Shown here: piece by piece, positions 24,605 to 36,239 of the stretch
How the letters are laid out: every line of letters starts with the position of its first letter
Position numbering within the stretch: the first letter of the stretch is position 1
From: Ridgeia piscesae
Taxonomy: Eukaryota > Annelida > Polychaeta > Sabellida > Siboglinidae
Length of the DNA: 64,000 nt
NCBI GenBank assembly: GCA_025642075.2
Contig: JAODUO010000180.1
Location: 802,001 to 866,000, forward strand
Reading direction: 5' to 3'
Translations under genes and position numbers: made by a program
Notes under the pieces: generated by a model
The model's input: the letters and a program-made list of their open reading frames with translations, nothing else
Databases searched by the model: none
Told to the model about the DNA's origin: nothing

Positions 24605-25632
24605 AGGTTGACGTCCTGTCACTGTAATACTGTCGCTGCAGGGTTTAGGCAGAAGGTTGACGTCCTGTCACTGTAACACTGTCGGTGCAGGGTTTAGGCA
24701 GAAGGTTGACGTCCTGTCACTGTAATACTGTCGGTGCAGGGTTTAGGCAGAAGGTTGACGTCCTGTCACTGTAACACTGTCGGTGCAGGGTTTAGGCAGA
24801 AGGTTGACGTCCTGTCACTGTAAAACTGTCGGTGCAGGGTTTAGGCAGAAGGTTGACGTCCTGTCACTGTAATACTGTCGGTGCAGGGTTTAGGCAGAAG
24901 GTTGACGTCCTGTCACTGTAACACTGTCGGTGCAGGGTTTAGGCAGAAGGTTGACGTCCTGTCACTGTAACACTGTCGGTGCAGGGTTTAGGCAGAAGGT
25001 TGACGTCCTGTCACTGTAACACTGTCGGTGCAGGGTTTAGGCAGAAGGTTGACGTCCTGTCACTGTAACACTGTCGGTGCAGGGTTTAGGCAGAAGGTTG
25101 ACGTCCTGTCACTGTAACACTGTCGGTGCAGGGTTTAGGCAGAAGGTTGACGTCCTGTCACTGTAACACTGTCGGTGCAGGGTTTAGGCAGAAGGTTGAC
25201 GTCCTGTCACTGTAACACTGTCGGTGCAGGGTTTAGGCACAAGGTTGACGTCCTGTCACTGTAATACTGTCGGTGCAGGGTTTAGGCAGAAGGTTGACGT
25301 CCTGTCACTGTAATACTGTCGGTGCAGGGTTTAGGCAGAAGGTTGACGTCCTGTCACTGTAACACTGTCGGTGCAGGGTTTAGGCAGAAGGTTGACGTCC
25401 TGTCACTGTAACACTGTCGGTGCAGGGTTTAGGCAGAAGGTTGACGTCCTGTCACTGTAACACTGTCGGTGCAGGGTTTAGGCAGAAGGTTGACGTCCTG
25501 TCACTGTAACACTGTCGGTGCAGGGTTTAGGCACAAGGTTGACGTCCTGTCACTGTAATACTGTCGATGCAGGGTTTAGGCAGAAGGTTGACGTCCTGTC
25601 ACTGTAATACTGTCGGTGCAGGGTTTAGGCAG
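24605..25632. repeat. 49-bp minisatellite, about 21 copies, containing TGACGTC
   Basis: Unit GGTTGACGTCCTGTCACTGT plus AACACTGTCGGTGCAGGGTT plus TAGGCAGAA, period 49. Variants are single-base (AATACTG/AACACTG, GCAGAAG/GCACAAG). It lies about 0.8 kb upstream of gene C. TGACGTC is one base short of a CRE palindrome. Confidence 0.97.
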
Positions 25633-26458
25633 AGTGTCTGGTACAAATAATCCATATGCAGTCGTCCAGTCACAGATTCTGCCAAACTGTCAGTTACTCT
25701 AAACTATACAAAATTGGTCACATAGTGACAGCATTTATCTGCGTCATATGTCTGGCTACTGTGTCTATTTACAGACCATTACAGTAATAAAACATGGAAT
25801 GCAACAACCTTGTCAGCTTGCCAAAATCACACAAAAACACGATATTATCACTGTAATAATTGGCAGTGCAGTGATACCATCAGTAATCTGCTTAACATGC
25901 TCAATATTTAAGACCGTGAACATAAATAACCATCAAATTCACTAATGCATCAGTAACACCATTACACATAAACAATTTTTTAACAGTTTCTCATAAAACG
26001 GTGTATACTGTTGTCCTTGTTCTACAGAAACACGAAGTGATACAATTAGCGCCAAGTGTCAGCCGGCAGCAATCACAGGTCCTTGGTTCGTCAACAGCAC
26101 CTTTGTGCTTCCACCAGGCCACGCTGAATGGTTATCTGATGTTGGCATGTCACCTGCGTCACAGGTATAACACATTATCAGATAGGCAGAAAAACTACGT
26201 CATCAGTACATAAAGCTGACCAGGAAGTGGTGCAGTGTATGTTTAGTTTGATTCAGGCACATTATAACCACCCACAGCAGTGTTGCTTCAAGACTGAGTT
26301 ACTGGGACATGAATCGAGAGGTACTAACACCTGCTGCAATCTATGATGCCAGGACTTCTTGCTGACTTGTGCTAGCAGGTAGCTGATGCATCTTGCAGAA
26401 CACAACTGGTCTTTGTGACAGACACCAGGTGCTTACAAGACACAGGGAGGAGACTGCC
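25633..26458 (+). promoter_or_regulatory. Upstream region of gene C
   Basis: Non-coding; a GACCAGGAAGTGGTGCAGTG block resembles the CAACCAGGTAGTGG blocks upstream of A and B. No clear TATA box. Confidence 0.3.
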
Positions 26459-26528
26459 ATGGCCACTTCAATCACCAACATCATTCTGATGACTGTTCTA
26501 ATCTCTGTTTGTCAGCAAACATTAACTA
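26459..26528 (+). CDS. Gene C exon 1: signal peptide
   Basis: Leader NIILMTVLISV followed by CQQT; donor A|GTAAGT, phase 1. Confidence 0.75.
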
Positions 26529-28088
26529 GTAAGTACTATATAATCTCTAAAATGTTGAGGTTAAAAATGTACTAAGTATTAATGTGCACATGACTGAAAA
26601 CACTTGACATTTAAAATGATGCAACCAAAATGAGTCAACATTTCGAAATTGCATTCTTTAAGTTAACACAGGTGGCATATGTTTTTATTATCAACCTTAT
26701 TCCAATGTTACGTTGTGTGTAGCAGGGCCATTTATTAATTTATTTACAGTTGTTGTGACACATTGCATCTTATCTTATATTACATGTATATCTGGTATTT
26801 ATTGGCTGGGGTTTACACATAAGGAAATTACAAGTATGAAAGCAATCTGCTCCAAGACAAGCTTTTTCTGACATGAATATGTCAAGATGTTGAGTGGTAC
26901 AGAGTGATATTACACTTTACATGGTGATTCCTTGTAACACAATAATTGTCAGTGGTATTTTGTAATTAGCATTGACATTAACATGCCTATGAACTCTAAC
27001 TGAACTTGTCAGTAACTGAACTTGTCAGCAACCACAACTTGAAGATGAGACAGAAAGCTGCGATCTGCTGTATGTCAATAATGTGCTGTCACAATGAAAC
27101 GGGAACAAAAGAGCAGCGGCATTGCATTAATGTGCATTTTCTCCTTTTTGTAGAGAAAGGATATGGCTGCTTCTACAGAGGTGGTTCTTTCTTTACAATG
27201 ATATGTACTGATCCCAAGAAGATACACATAGTGAATGCCACACTTGGAATAAGTGCCCATTCGTGTACACATAACACCAAATGCTGCCCCTCAAACACCA
27301 TCTGTACAGTTGAAGCAACATCAACACATCTGGGGAAAATGAAGGAAGCATGTGATGGAAAACAGACTTGTGAAGTATCTGTGTTCAGACAAAGGTGTCC
27401 AGCGGGTAAAAGTACTGTCATTGACTATGAGTCTGTCACTTACACTTGCGACACTCCTCAAGGTGAGGTGACAACACCACTCAATTTTTTGAGTTTAATT
27501 GTTCCAGTCCTGCCACCCTTCTTATACTGATGTATAAATGCAACTATACTTTAACCTAACTTTTTTGGTACTTGTGTGTTTGAGCAAGCATGCATGCATG
27601 TGTAGGATAGTGTATGTGTGGGTCATAAATAAAATCTGAAATATGAGCAGTTGCAGTAATTGTGCTATCCACACAGTACAGTATAGGGTATTGTTGTAGC
27701 CACAACCACAGCAGCAGCTACCACATCAAAACCAGCTACAGTTCCTGTATTGACATCACAGAGCAGCACAGTGAGTGTCAGAACACCTAGTCTGACTGTC
27801 ACCAGCAGCAGCAGCACCAGCAGCACTTCCACCAGCAGCAGCAGCAGCAGCACCAGCAGCAGCAGCACCACCACCACCAGTAGCAGTACCACCACCACCA
27901 GCACCACCACCACCAGCAGCACCAGCAGCAGCAACAGCAGTAGCAGTACCAGCTCCAGCACCACCAGCAGCAGCAGGAGCACCACACAGACTACAGCTAA
28001 CATGGGGAGTAAACCACCACTAGCCGCAGCTTCTAGCGACAATAGAAGCAATGCTGGTATGACTACATAACCTGGTTAGAGCAATGTT

Positions 28089-28177
<89 letters not shown>

Positions 28178-30219
28178 TGTAACATTTGTTTACTTTGCTG
28201 CTCCTTTCACTTCCTAGTATTTTGTGGCAGAATCTTTAGAATTTAAAAGCAAATTATTAACTAATTCTTTGCCTGCAGCCTTCGGCCAATGTACCAGTAG
28301 CCACCATCAGGCCATTGTACGAAGGCAATAAGAATATCATTAATCAATAACATATAATATTCACTGATATGCAGACTGAAAAGTTGACATTAACAATTAT
28401 TATGGATCGCCAAAGACCTCTCTAGCATGAACAGTACATAAAACTTGTTTAACTTTAAAGATCTTTATAAGTTAATGCTGTAAAAAACGTTATTTTATGG
28501 GTTTTTTTACAGAATGGGTGTTATTGTGTCTTTTAGAATGTTGTGTTCCTGTTTTTTAAAATTCATGGCTGAATTGTGACTGAATGATGACACAATAACT
28601 TTGGTAAACTTCAAACACTAAAGTTTTAATCTGAAAATGTAGAACCAACAGTAGCCTTTTTATTTACATCTACGTTTTAACATACAAACTTTCTAAGGAA
28701 AGCTAGGGTAATAATTATGAATGGTCATAATAGGGAGGTTTCAGTATGTCTGATAAAAATATGTCGGTGTCACTGTGTTATTGCCATTGTTGTTGCAGCT
28801 CTCATAGCGGGGCTGGTGACAGCAGCTTGTGTTGTGGTTGTCGCTGCTGTCTTAGCCGTCTTTGTCTACAGAAGGAGGTGGGTGATTGAACTATAATTAT
28901 TCCTGGAGAAAAAGATACCTGTTTTATGATAAATCCTATATAAAACATGATGACAATAACAAATGATATAAAATAACACTCTGTATTTGTTATCATATTT
29001 ACTATCAAATAATAATAACTTACAATTCTAATGCAACTTTTTTGCATATACCAAACTAATTCTTATTTGAAAGCTGTTCATCAAATGTTATTAATATATA
29101 TTTGTTATTCATCCGAAACTAAAATGAGGTTGTATATTTATGCTTTCATATGAAATGTACTATTTCATGTGATCTCGCATTTGGTACTTGAAGCTCTGAA
29201 ATATTGCAATCTCATTTAATTTTGATTTTTCTATCTGAACCATGAAAGGTAATACTCGTTTAGACAAGGAAAACAGCAAAGTAAAGATGAACTTTTATCA
29301 TGCAACTTTCCGAACCGCAGGAGCGTTAGCGTAGCCATTTCATTCATTTTGATAAGTCTCTTATGTTGCCTTTTTAACAGATCATCTACAGGTCCTGAAT
29401 TGTTGTACAATTCTTCCCATTCTTGCTGCTCCCCACTGCTTCCTACCAACAGTCACATCTCTACAACTTTCATCTTTGTCTATCTTTTTAAAATTATCTT
29501 CACAAAGTCCTTGTCTTTTCCATTTTCCTGTGGCCTTGATGTCTCTCTGCCTCTGTTCTTTTTAGTATTCTATCTGCCACCAACCTCATCATATAATTCT
29601 TACCAAGTTTCCAAGTAAGCTACACTGCATCTGTCTCTTCCATCAAATGTACAAACTGCAGCTAACACGGCATTATATGTTTATCCACAGGGCCAGAGAA
29701 AGTCACCCTCCAGAAATCGACAAGACATCAGTCCAGCCTGCAGCAAACCTCTACGTCACCATGTCAGATGACACGCCAAAACAACCTGATGACAACTACG
29801 CTTACTGTCGCACCAACACGGTGACAGGTCTGCCTCCTGCAGGTTATACAGTGGTTGAGACAAACACACCACCGAGTGACACTCCACAGACTGCTCCAGT
29901 TGACGACCTCTACAGCAAGCCAAACAAACTGAAGAAGCTTGACAAGAAATCCCAGAATGCATCTGATTATGCCTGTGTATATGGACATGTGACCGGTGAC
30001 CTGGTGGACAATGGGAAGACAGGTTCGGGAAATGAGGAACTGGACTATATAGAGATTGACCACAGAGGGACGGAGGGGGCCACGAGAGACGTGGGTCCAC
30101 AACCCGAGTCAGAGACAGTTACTTATGCTGAGATCCAACCAAAGATAACCAGTGCCGACACGACACCACAGGATGGTGACACTGACACGACTATGGTCGA
30201 GAATGACCTCTATTCATAG
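26459..30219 (+). CDS. Gene C: SUEL-lectin/long Ser-Thr stalk/TM receptor with two ITIMs (447 aa)
   Basis: Exons 26459-26528, 27154-27462, 27700-28056, 28799-28877 and 29691-30219; phases 1, 1, 1, 2; stop TAG at 30217-30219. Layout: signal 1-23, SUEL 24-126, stalk 127-245, TM 246-270, tail 272-447. It has the longest stalk of the array, built on AGC/ACC codon runs that are themselves microsatellites. The tail is closest to gene B and adds a YxxM-type site (LYVTM), a PI3K-type motif in other receptors. Its 3' flank is a 1-kb repeat array made from its own terminal codons. Confidence 0.82.
27154..27462 (+). CDS. Gene C exon 2: SUEL lectin domain
   Basis: Acceptor TTTTTGTAG; KIHIVNATLGIS (the usual GR is GI here), TKCCPSNTIC, CDGKQTC, IDYESVTYTC. 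309 nt, phase 1-1. Loss of the Arg in the AxxGR motif is unusual within the array. Confidence 0.85.
27700..28056 (+). CDS. Gene C exon 3: Ser/Thr homopolymer stalk
   Basis: 119 codons, largely runs of Ser and Thr from AGC, ACC and CAC-phase triplet repeats (27800-27985), ending DNRSNAG. Antisense frames here are Cys/Trp or Val/Leu runs and are artefacts. Length is probably polymorphic. Confidence 0.8.
28093..28176. repeat. (TA)n microsatellite, about 42 units
   Basis: Uninterrupted TA run in intron 3 of gene C. Confidence 0.97.
28799..28877 (+). CDS. Gene C exon 4: transmembrane helix
   Basis: ALIAGLVTAACVVVVAAVL then AVFVY and RR; acceptor preceded by ATTGTTGTTGCAG. Confidence 0.85.
29691..30219 (+). 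CDS. Gene C exon 5: ITIM tail
   Basis: Motifs: NLYVTM (YxxM), DLYSKPNKLKK, ASDYACVYGHV, LDYIEI and VTYAEI (ITIMs 26 residues apart), C-terminal MVENDLYS. Acceptor TTATCCACAG, phase 2 in. Confidence 0.85.
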
Positions 30220-31297
30220 TGACACAATTCAATACGATGGTGACAGACATGGCTATGGTTGAAAAGGACCCCTTCTCATAGTGAACGCAACAGGATGGTG
30301 ACATGGGCATGGCTTATGGTCAAGAATCACCACTGCTCTTAGTGACATTTAACACAACAGGACGGTGACACAGACATGGCTATGGTTAAGAATGACCACT
30401 ACTCATATAGTGACATTTAACCCAACAGGATGGTGACACAGACATGGCTAAGAATGACCACTACTCATATAGTGAAATTTAACACAACAGGGTGATGACA
30501 CAGACATGGCTATGGTCAATAATGACCACTACTCATAGTGACATTTAACACAACAGGACGGTGACACAGACATGGCTATGGTTAAGAATGACCACTACTC
30601 ATATAGTGACATTTAACCCAACAGGGTGATGACACAGACATGGCTATGGTCAATAATGACCACTACTCATAGTGACATTTAACACAACAGGGTGATGACA
30701 CAGACATGGCTATGGTCAAGAATGACCACTACTCATATAGTGACATTTAACACAACAGGATGGTGACACAGACATGGCTATGGTCAAGAATGACCACTAC
30801 TCATAGTGACATTTAACACAACAGGATGGTGACACAGACATGGCTATGGTCGAGAATGACCACTACTCATAGTGACATTTAACACAACAGGATGGTGACA
30901 CAGACATGGCTATGGTCAAGAATGACCACTACTCATAGTGACATTTAACACAACAGGATGGTGACACAGACATGGCTATGGTCGAGAATGACCACTACTC
31001 ATATAGTGACATTTAACACAACAGGATGGTGACACAGACATGGCTATGGTCGAGAATGACCACTACTCATAGTGACATTTAACACAACAGGATGGTGACA
31101 CAGACATGGCTATGGTCAAGAATGACCACTACTCATAGTGACATTTAACACAACAGGATGGTGACACAGACATGGCTATGGTCGAGAATGACCACTACTC
31201 ATATAGTGACATTTAACACAACAGGATGGTGACACAGACATGGCTATGGTCGAGAATGACCACTACAACTGTACTCATAGTGACATTTAACACGAAA
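30220..31297 (+). repeat. 66/68-bp repeat array derived from gene C terminal codons, about 16 copies
   Basis: Unit carries GGTGACACAGACATGGCTAT, GGTCAAGAATGACCACTACT and CATAGTGACATTTAACACAA. It is the mutated DNA of the last exon end, including stop codon and following bases. A 66-bp unit equals 22 codons and reads DTDMAMVKNDHYS followed by two stops. Units with CATATAGTGAC are 68 bp. It probably forms part of the gene C 3' UTR. Confidence 0.92.
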
Positions 31298-34200
31298 GGT
31301 TGGTGACAGTATGTCTAGAATAAGACGTATTTTATAAAATGACCTACTGTCACCTGGCATGTCCCAAAATATGCCACAGTGTGTATAAAAGTCAGTACCA
31401 CCTCGTGCATACATGCATATATAAGTTTGCAATGTTATTAGCAGTATCACACAAGGCCATAACCAGCCAACTGAGGGTCTGTGCTGCCTTGTGTTCACCC
31501 TCCCATGTAAGTATGCACTAAATAACACAGTACATTACGGTTGGCTGACATTACCTTAAAGGAAACCGGTTCTTGTCTAAATACAGATGTTTTGTAGAAC
31601 TGTTAGAGTTCATCTAGGCATCTATAATCTGCATTTATGAACTGATTGCAAACAATTATCATACCAATTTCTTTTCTACACTATGTTTGATAAACTTTAA
31701 GTATTTTACATGTGCAAATGTATTCATCTTTCACCCTGGCAGTGTGACCAGATCGTTTGTAGATATGTTTTATGTAATATAACCAACATTTTGATATCTT
31801 TTTTGCACCACTGAAGACACTGTTTACATTTTTTTGAAATTTAGATCCTAGTGATCATGCCAAATCATAGATCTATATATTACAAGACTGCCACCTTTAA
31901 GCACAAGATCACAAGTGGCCCAGAACCAGCCTGTACCAACCAATATTGTCCATATATTCTGTACCCAATTTTAATCAGATCTACATTGAATTTCATTTTA
32001 TTTCTGCACATATACATCGTTTGTATGTATGTTCCTTTCATATAATATTTTAATCATCCAAGAGACTGAATACTTTCACATTTTTATTCTACCCTTTTCT
32101 CTCACTAATCCTCCTTTATGAACTCGAGTTCTATCGCATTCTTTATGTTTATAAATGCTTCTATAAATATAATCATATCTTCTAAGGTATGTTTTCTACT
32201 ACCTGGTCTGATTTAAGCTCCTTCAACTGTTACTAAACCACATTTTACAGTGTTATTTTATAACCAAGGTCTTGCTGTTATGAAATCAGCTTAGTTGCTA
32301 GAAGCTCAGTAATGTGTAACTTCATAACCATAAAGTGCAAAGTAATTACCCGTTAACCCTTGAGTTACCGACACTGTCCCCAGTGATTGGACTGGTTTAT
32401 GCGGAACAGGTGTCATGGAATTCACAGAGCCACACATAAAAGAAGGGGAATTTCCACCAGACAGACTTCCTCTTTCAGACAGCCTGGCCTGGTCACACGT
32501 GGCTGACTTCTTGTCATGCATAACTGATCAGCTGGCCACACAAGGTGGCGACTGATCAATACTGCAGTAAGACTATTCTATAGGCTAAAATACCTGTCAA
32601 TCAATGTATCACAGTCATGCTCATTTGTCATTTTATTGGGGGGTGCTATTTGTTCAGCAAGGAGGTCATATTTGTAATGCCCCAAAATATGTTAAACGTT
32701 TCTAAGAATTGGGGGTTTGTTGGTTGGGTTGTCACAACGTATCGTTACACACGGAAAAGTGCAACAGTAGCAGCATCAATAAAGTGAAACATATGTTAAT
32801 ACAAACGGACTCTCATAGCTTTCTGGATTGTGAAATCACAACAGACTACAACATAACATTTGGAAATCACAAATATGATAAAGATACAATGCTAAGTATT
32901 TTCTAATCAAATATCACTAGAGTGAATGTTACAAAGTTCTTAGGTATACAAATTCAGAAAATGCATGTTGACTCTATAAAAACCTAAAAATGGTGACACC
33001 CATTATGTTCAAAACCAAGCACAATCTAGACAACAGTGGAATGTATACACTGCACTGTTCTCTAAATATTCCTAACATATTTAATGTATTGTGCAAATGT
33101 TTGGAGTAAAGGATATACAGCTTACAAATCTGGTGATCATTTGTTTATGCTACAACAAAGTTGTTCACCCTAAATGTTGTCTTATTATTATGTAGGGCAA
33201 ATCATTTGGATCATGATCAATCTGTTATTTTACAGTATGAATATTCTTAGGGCAACAGATACAGTTGAACCGAAGACTGCTCTATTCATGCTTAATGCAT
33301 AAATTACTGATTTGCATGAAAGTCACTAGATACTATTTAATTTAGGAGATTGTTGACAAGCTACATAATGTGCCAACAATCCAAGTTTAAGTTTATTCAC
33401 AGATATTCTTGTATAATTTTTAAATCAATACATACATCTGTAAAGGGTATGAAATTGTGTAATTCAATTGAGTACAGTCTTACTAACTGTCAAAACATTA
33501 CTTTGTTCAACAGTGCTAAACACTCGATAATAACAATACAAATATGTAAATTAATATAGTAGCGAGTTTGAATGACAGATTATAAATGATTACATTTAAT
33601 TATGTGTGTAATAAATATGTTGATAAGAAACCATTACTTTACACACATATCCTATAAACTGTATGAATACAAATATGTACTATAATAATGAGATAAAGTA
33701 AAAATATTTACAAGAATGTTTGTTCAATTTACTTTCAAGTAATAAAAGAAAACGTTTATTATAATACTGTATTATTATTTTGTATTACTACTATTGTATG
33801 TTCTTTGTATTTGAAATCTTTTTGTAATACTACTGTAACTATTGTTTTTCGTATTGAAATAAAATATTGTATCTTTTATCTATTTGTCTCTATAAATGTC
33901 TGACATCATGTATTGGTCATCATTTGTTGGCAGAGGTTTGAACTAATGCCTGAAGAAACCATCCTCAAGTTCTCAAGTTGTATGAAGTGTGTGCTGCCAT
34001 TTCCTACCTGTTTGATTTATGTATATCAAATAAAATACATACAGGGTGAGAAAATGTCTGCCATTTTATTTACTTGGTCTGCAAGTCTAATGAGCCACTG
34101 TGCATGTGTTAAGTGCAGATCCATGTAACACATTCAATAAACAGATCATTTTACGGATTTTTTGAAAACTTTGTCTACCCAACAGTTGTTTTTTGATCAA

Positions 34201-34582
34201 TTATCATGTTTACCTTGCAAAACACAACTGTTCTGTCACATATGGACACTCAACCAGCATACACAGTAACCAGGAAGGTCCTACGCTAGCAGGAAAAGGT
34301 ATGTCCTTTACGTATCTCTAATCAGCCTGATCAATCAATGACGCACTTCCTAGCTGTTGACTAAAAATTCCTTAGTACACAGAATGACATCAATGCCTTA
34401 GGCTGAGAATACCCATATCAACCAGAGCTTTAACACAGACAGCTGTGCAGGGATCTTACAGAGATGTACTTCTAGAGGTTTACTGGAGATCTCTGGAGAA
34501 AGGACTAAGTATAGACTTCTGAAGACATAATGCTGGATAATTCCAGCTGAAACACTGAAGAGGCCTGAACAAGAAAAACATA
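31298..34582. other. Intergenic C-D, AT-rich, no gene seen
   Basis: 3.3 kb with only short random frames. No lectin, tail or transposon motif recognised. No clear core promoter near gene D. Confidence 0.6.
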
Positions 34583-34658
34583 ATGGCAACATGTGTGACT
34601 GGAGTCATCTTTCTTGGTGTTCTATTTTCAGTTTGTCAACAAACTCTAGCAACAATCG
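34583..34658 (+). CDS. Gene D exon 1: signal peptide
   Basis: Leader GVIFLGVLFSV followed by CQQT; donor G|GTAAGT, phase 1. Confidence 0.75.
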
Positions 34659-36202
34659 GTAAGTTAATAATATTATAACTGAGGTGAATTTTATTACATG
34701 TACATCAGAAAATGATTCATAACATGTAGTACTGCCAATTGACTTTTCTGCCGGGCATCTGCCATCACCGTGGGTGGAAATCTGGTTAAATACAGGCTGT
34801 AACAGTAGTTTAGGAGGATAACAAATATGGCGTATTTAATAGTTTCTTCAGCCTTTGCTAAGATACGTGTCAGTAACTCATTATACAGCGTGAGTCAAGT
34901 ACTAACACCATAGAACCAGATTACTTCTTGACTGATACAAACATGTTGCACTATGATCTGTATCACAAATTAGAGTAGCCTTGTATTCGCGTTCTTTATG
35001 CATGCATGTGTGTAAAGAACACGAATACGTCACAGACCTGAGTTGCACATCAGAGCCTGGCTAGTGCAGGTATTACTCTAAGGTTGTTCATAGTTGAGGC
35101 ATAATATGACACATGCCAGCACCTCCCGGCTGTCCTACGTCCATAAGCCTGGAGATGACACCTATTTCAGAATCTTGTCAATGTTCCATCGTTTCTACTC
35201 CTCTCATCTGTAGACGGCTGTTGGAATGCATACAATTTATTTTATTACTTACCTTCCTATTTTTTTCAATGTTTAGAATGTCAGTGTATGAAGTCATAGA
35301 TCAAACTGGTTTAAAGGCCAGGCAAATATTTCGACACTGGAAGAAACAAGTTATAGCTTAGAAATTCCCAAGAAGGAAGGTTAGAGACAATATGACGGTT
35401 TCACACTGCTAATGAAAGTAGTATATATACATGCAAAGTGCTAACTAAAAAAAAACCACTGTACATTTTCATTATAATAAATAAAGTGGTATGTACAGTA
35501 ATTATAAGTGAAACTTCAAAATAGTCCATTTTATGCAAAATGTTAGCTCTGGCATTTCTTTTACATACCTTGATATAAGCATGGAATGAGGTGATTGATT
35601 ACTGATGACAAATACCATTATCCATTTTAATAGCCAGTATTAGTCATTTTACTATAATAATAGTAAGAAAGTGTTCGCATGGAAAATGAAATACTCCAAT
35701 GTAATTACAGATAACCACCAATCTGCAAAATTCTTCCTGTAGAATAGAACAATTTATATAGCAGGGAAATGTTTTAGGAGAGAACAGGTGGAAGTAGAAA
35801 GTTTAATGATGTATATGGGAATCTTGGGTAAGTTAAACCTTCCCAGGAAGTTCAATTCATGGAGGTTAACACAAAAACAGTTCCCGAAACGTTCTAGTTG
35901 GGTCAGTTTTCATGTGACATCAGCTGAGAAGTAACACACGGAGACTTACCATTGGTGAATTCACTGAACTAATACTGTTTGCATCAGTGATTTATTTAAA
36001 TAAAATATTTTACATAATAACCTATTTTATAAAACACCTGTTCAAATGAGAACTAATATGTTTGTACCTTATGTAAATTGTGTTGTATTAGATATTGCAG
36101 TCATGTTTCATAACTATGTCCTTGAAACAGTTTACATAAATTTATGTTTAAGTGCATTATGTATTGATTCAAGCATCTTTTTATTCTTGCCTTGTGCTTA
36201 TG

Positions 36203-36239
<37 letters not shown>

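Noticed and set aside
24605..25632. Regular 49-bp repeats resembling a CRISPR array
   Set aside because: There are no unique spacers; the whole unit repeats. The host is an animal genome. It is a minisatellite.
27665..28051. Antisense Val/Leu-rich and Cys/Trp-rich ORFs
   Set aside because: Complement of the Ser/Thr codon repeats of the gene C stalk.
29756..30102. Antisense ORFs over the gene C tail (and 22102-22329 over gene B)
   Set aside because: Shadows of the conserved tail coding sequence.
30220..31297. Extension of gene C through the repeat array by stop readthrough
   Set aside because: Each unit has tandem stops TAG TGA and mixed 66/68-bp periods break the frame; kept only as a speculation within the 3' repeat finding.
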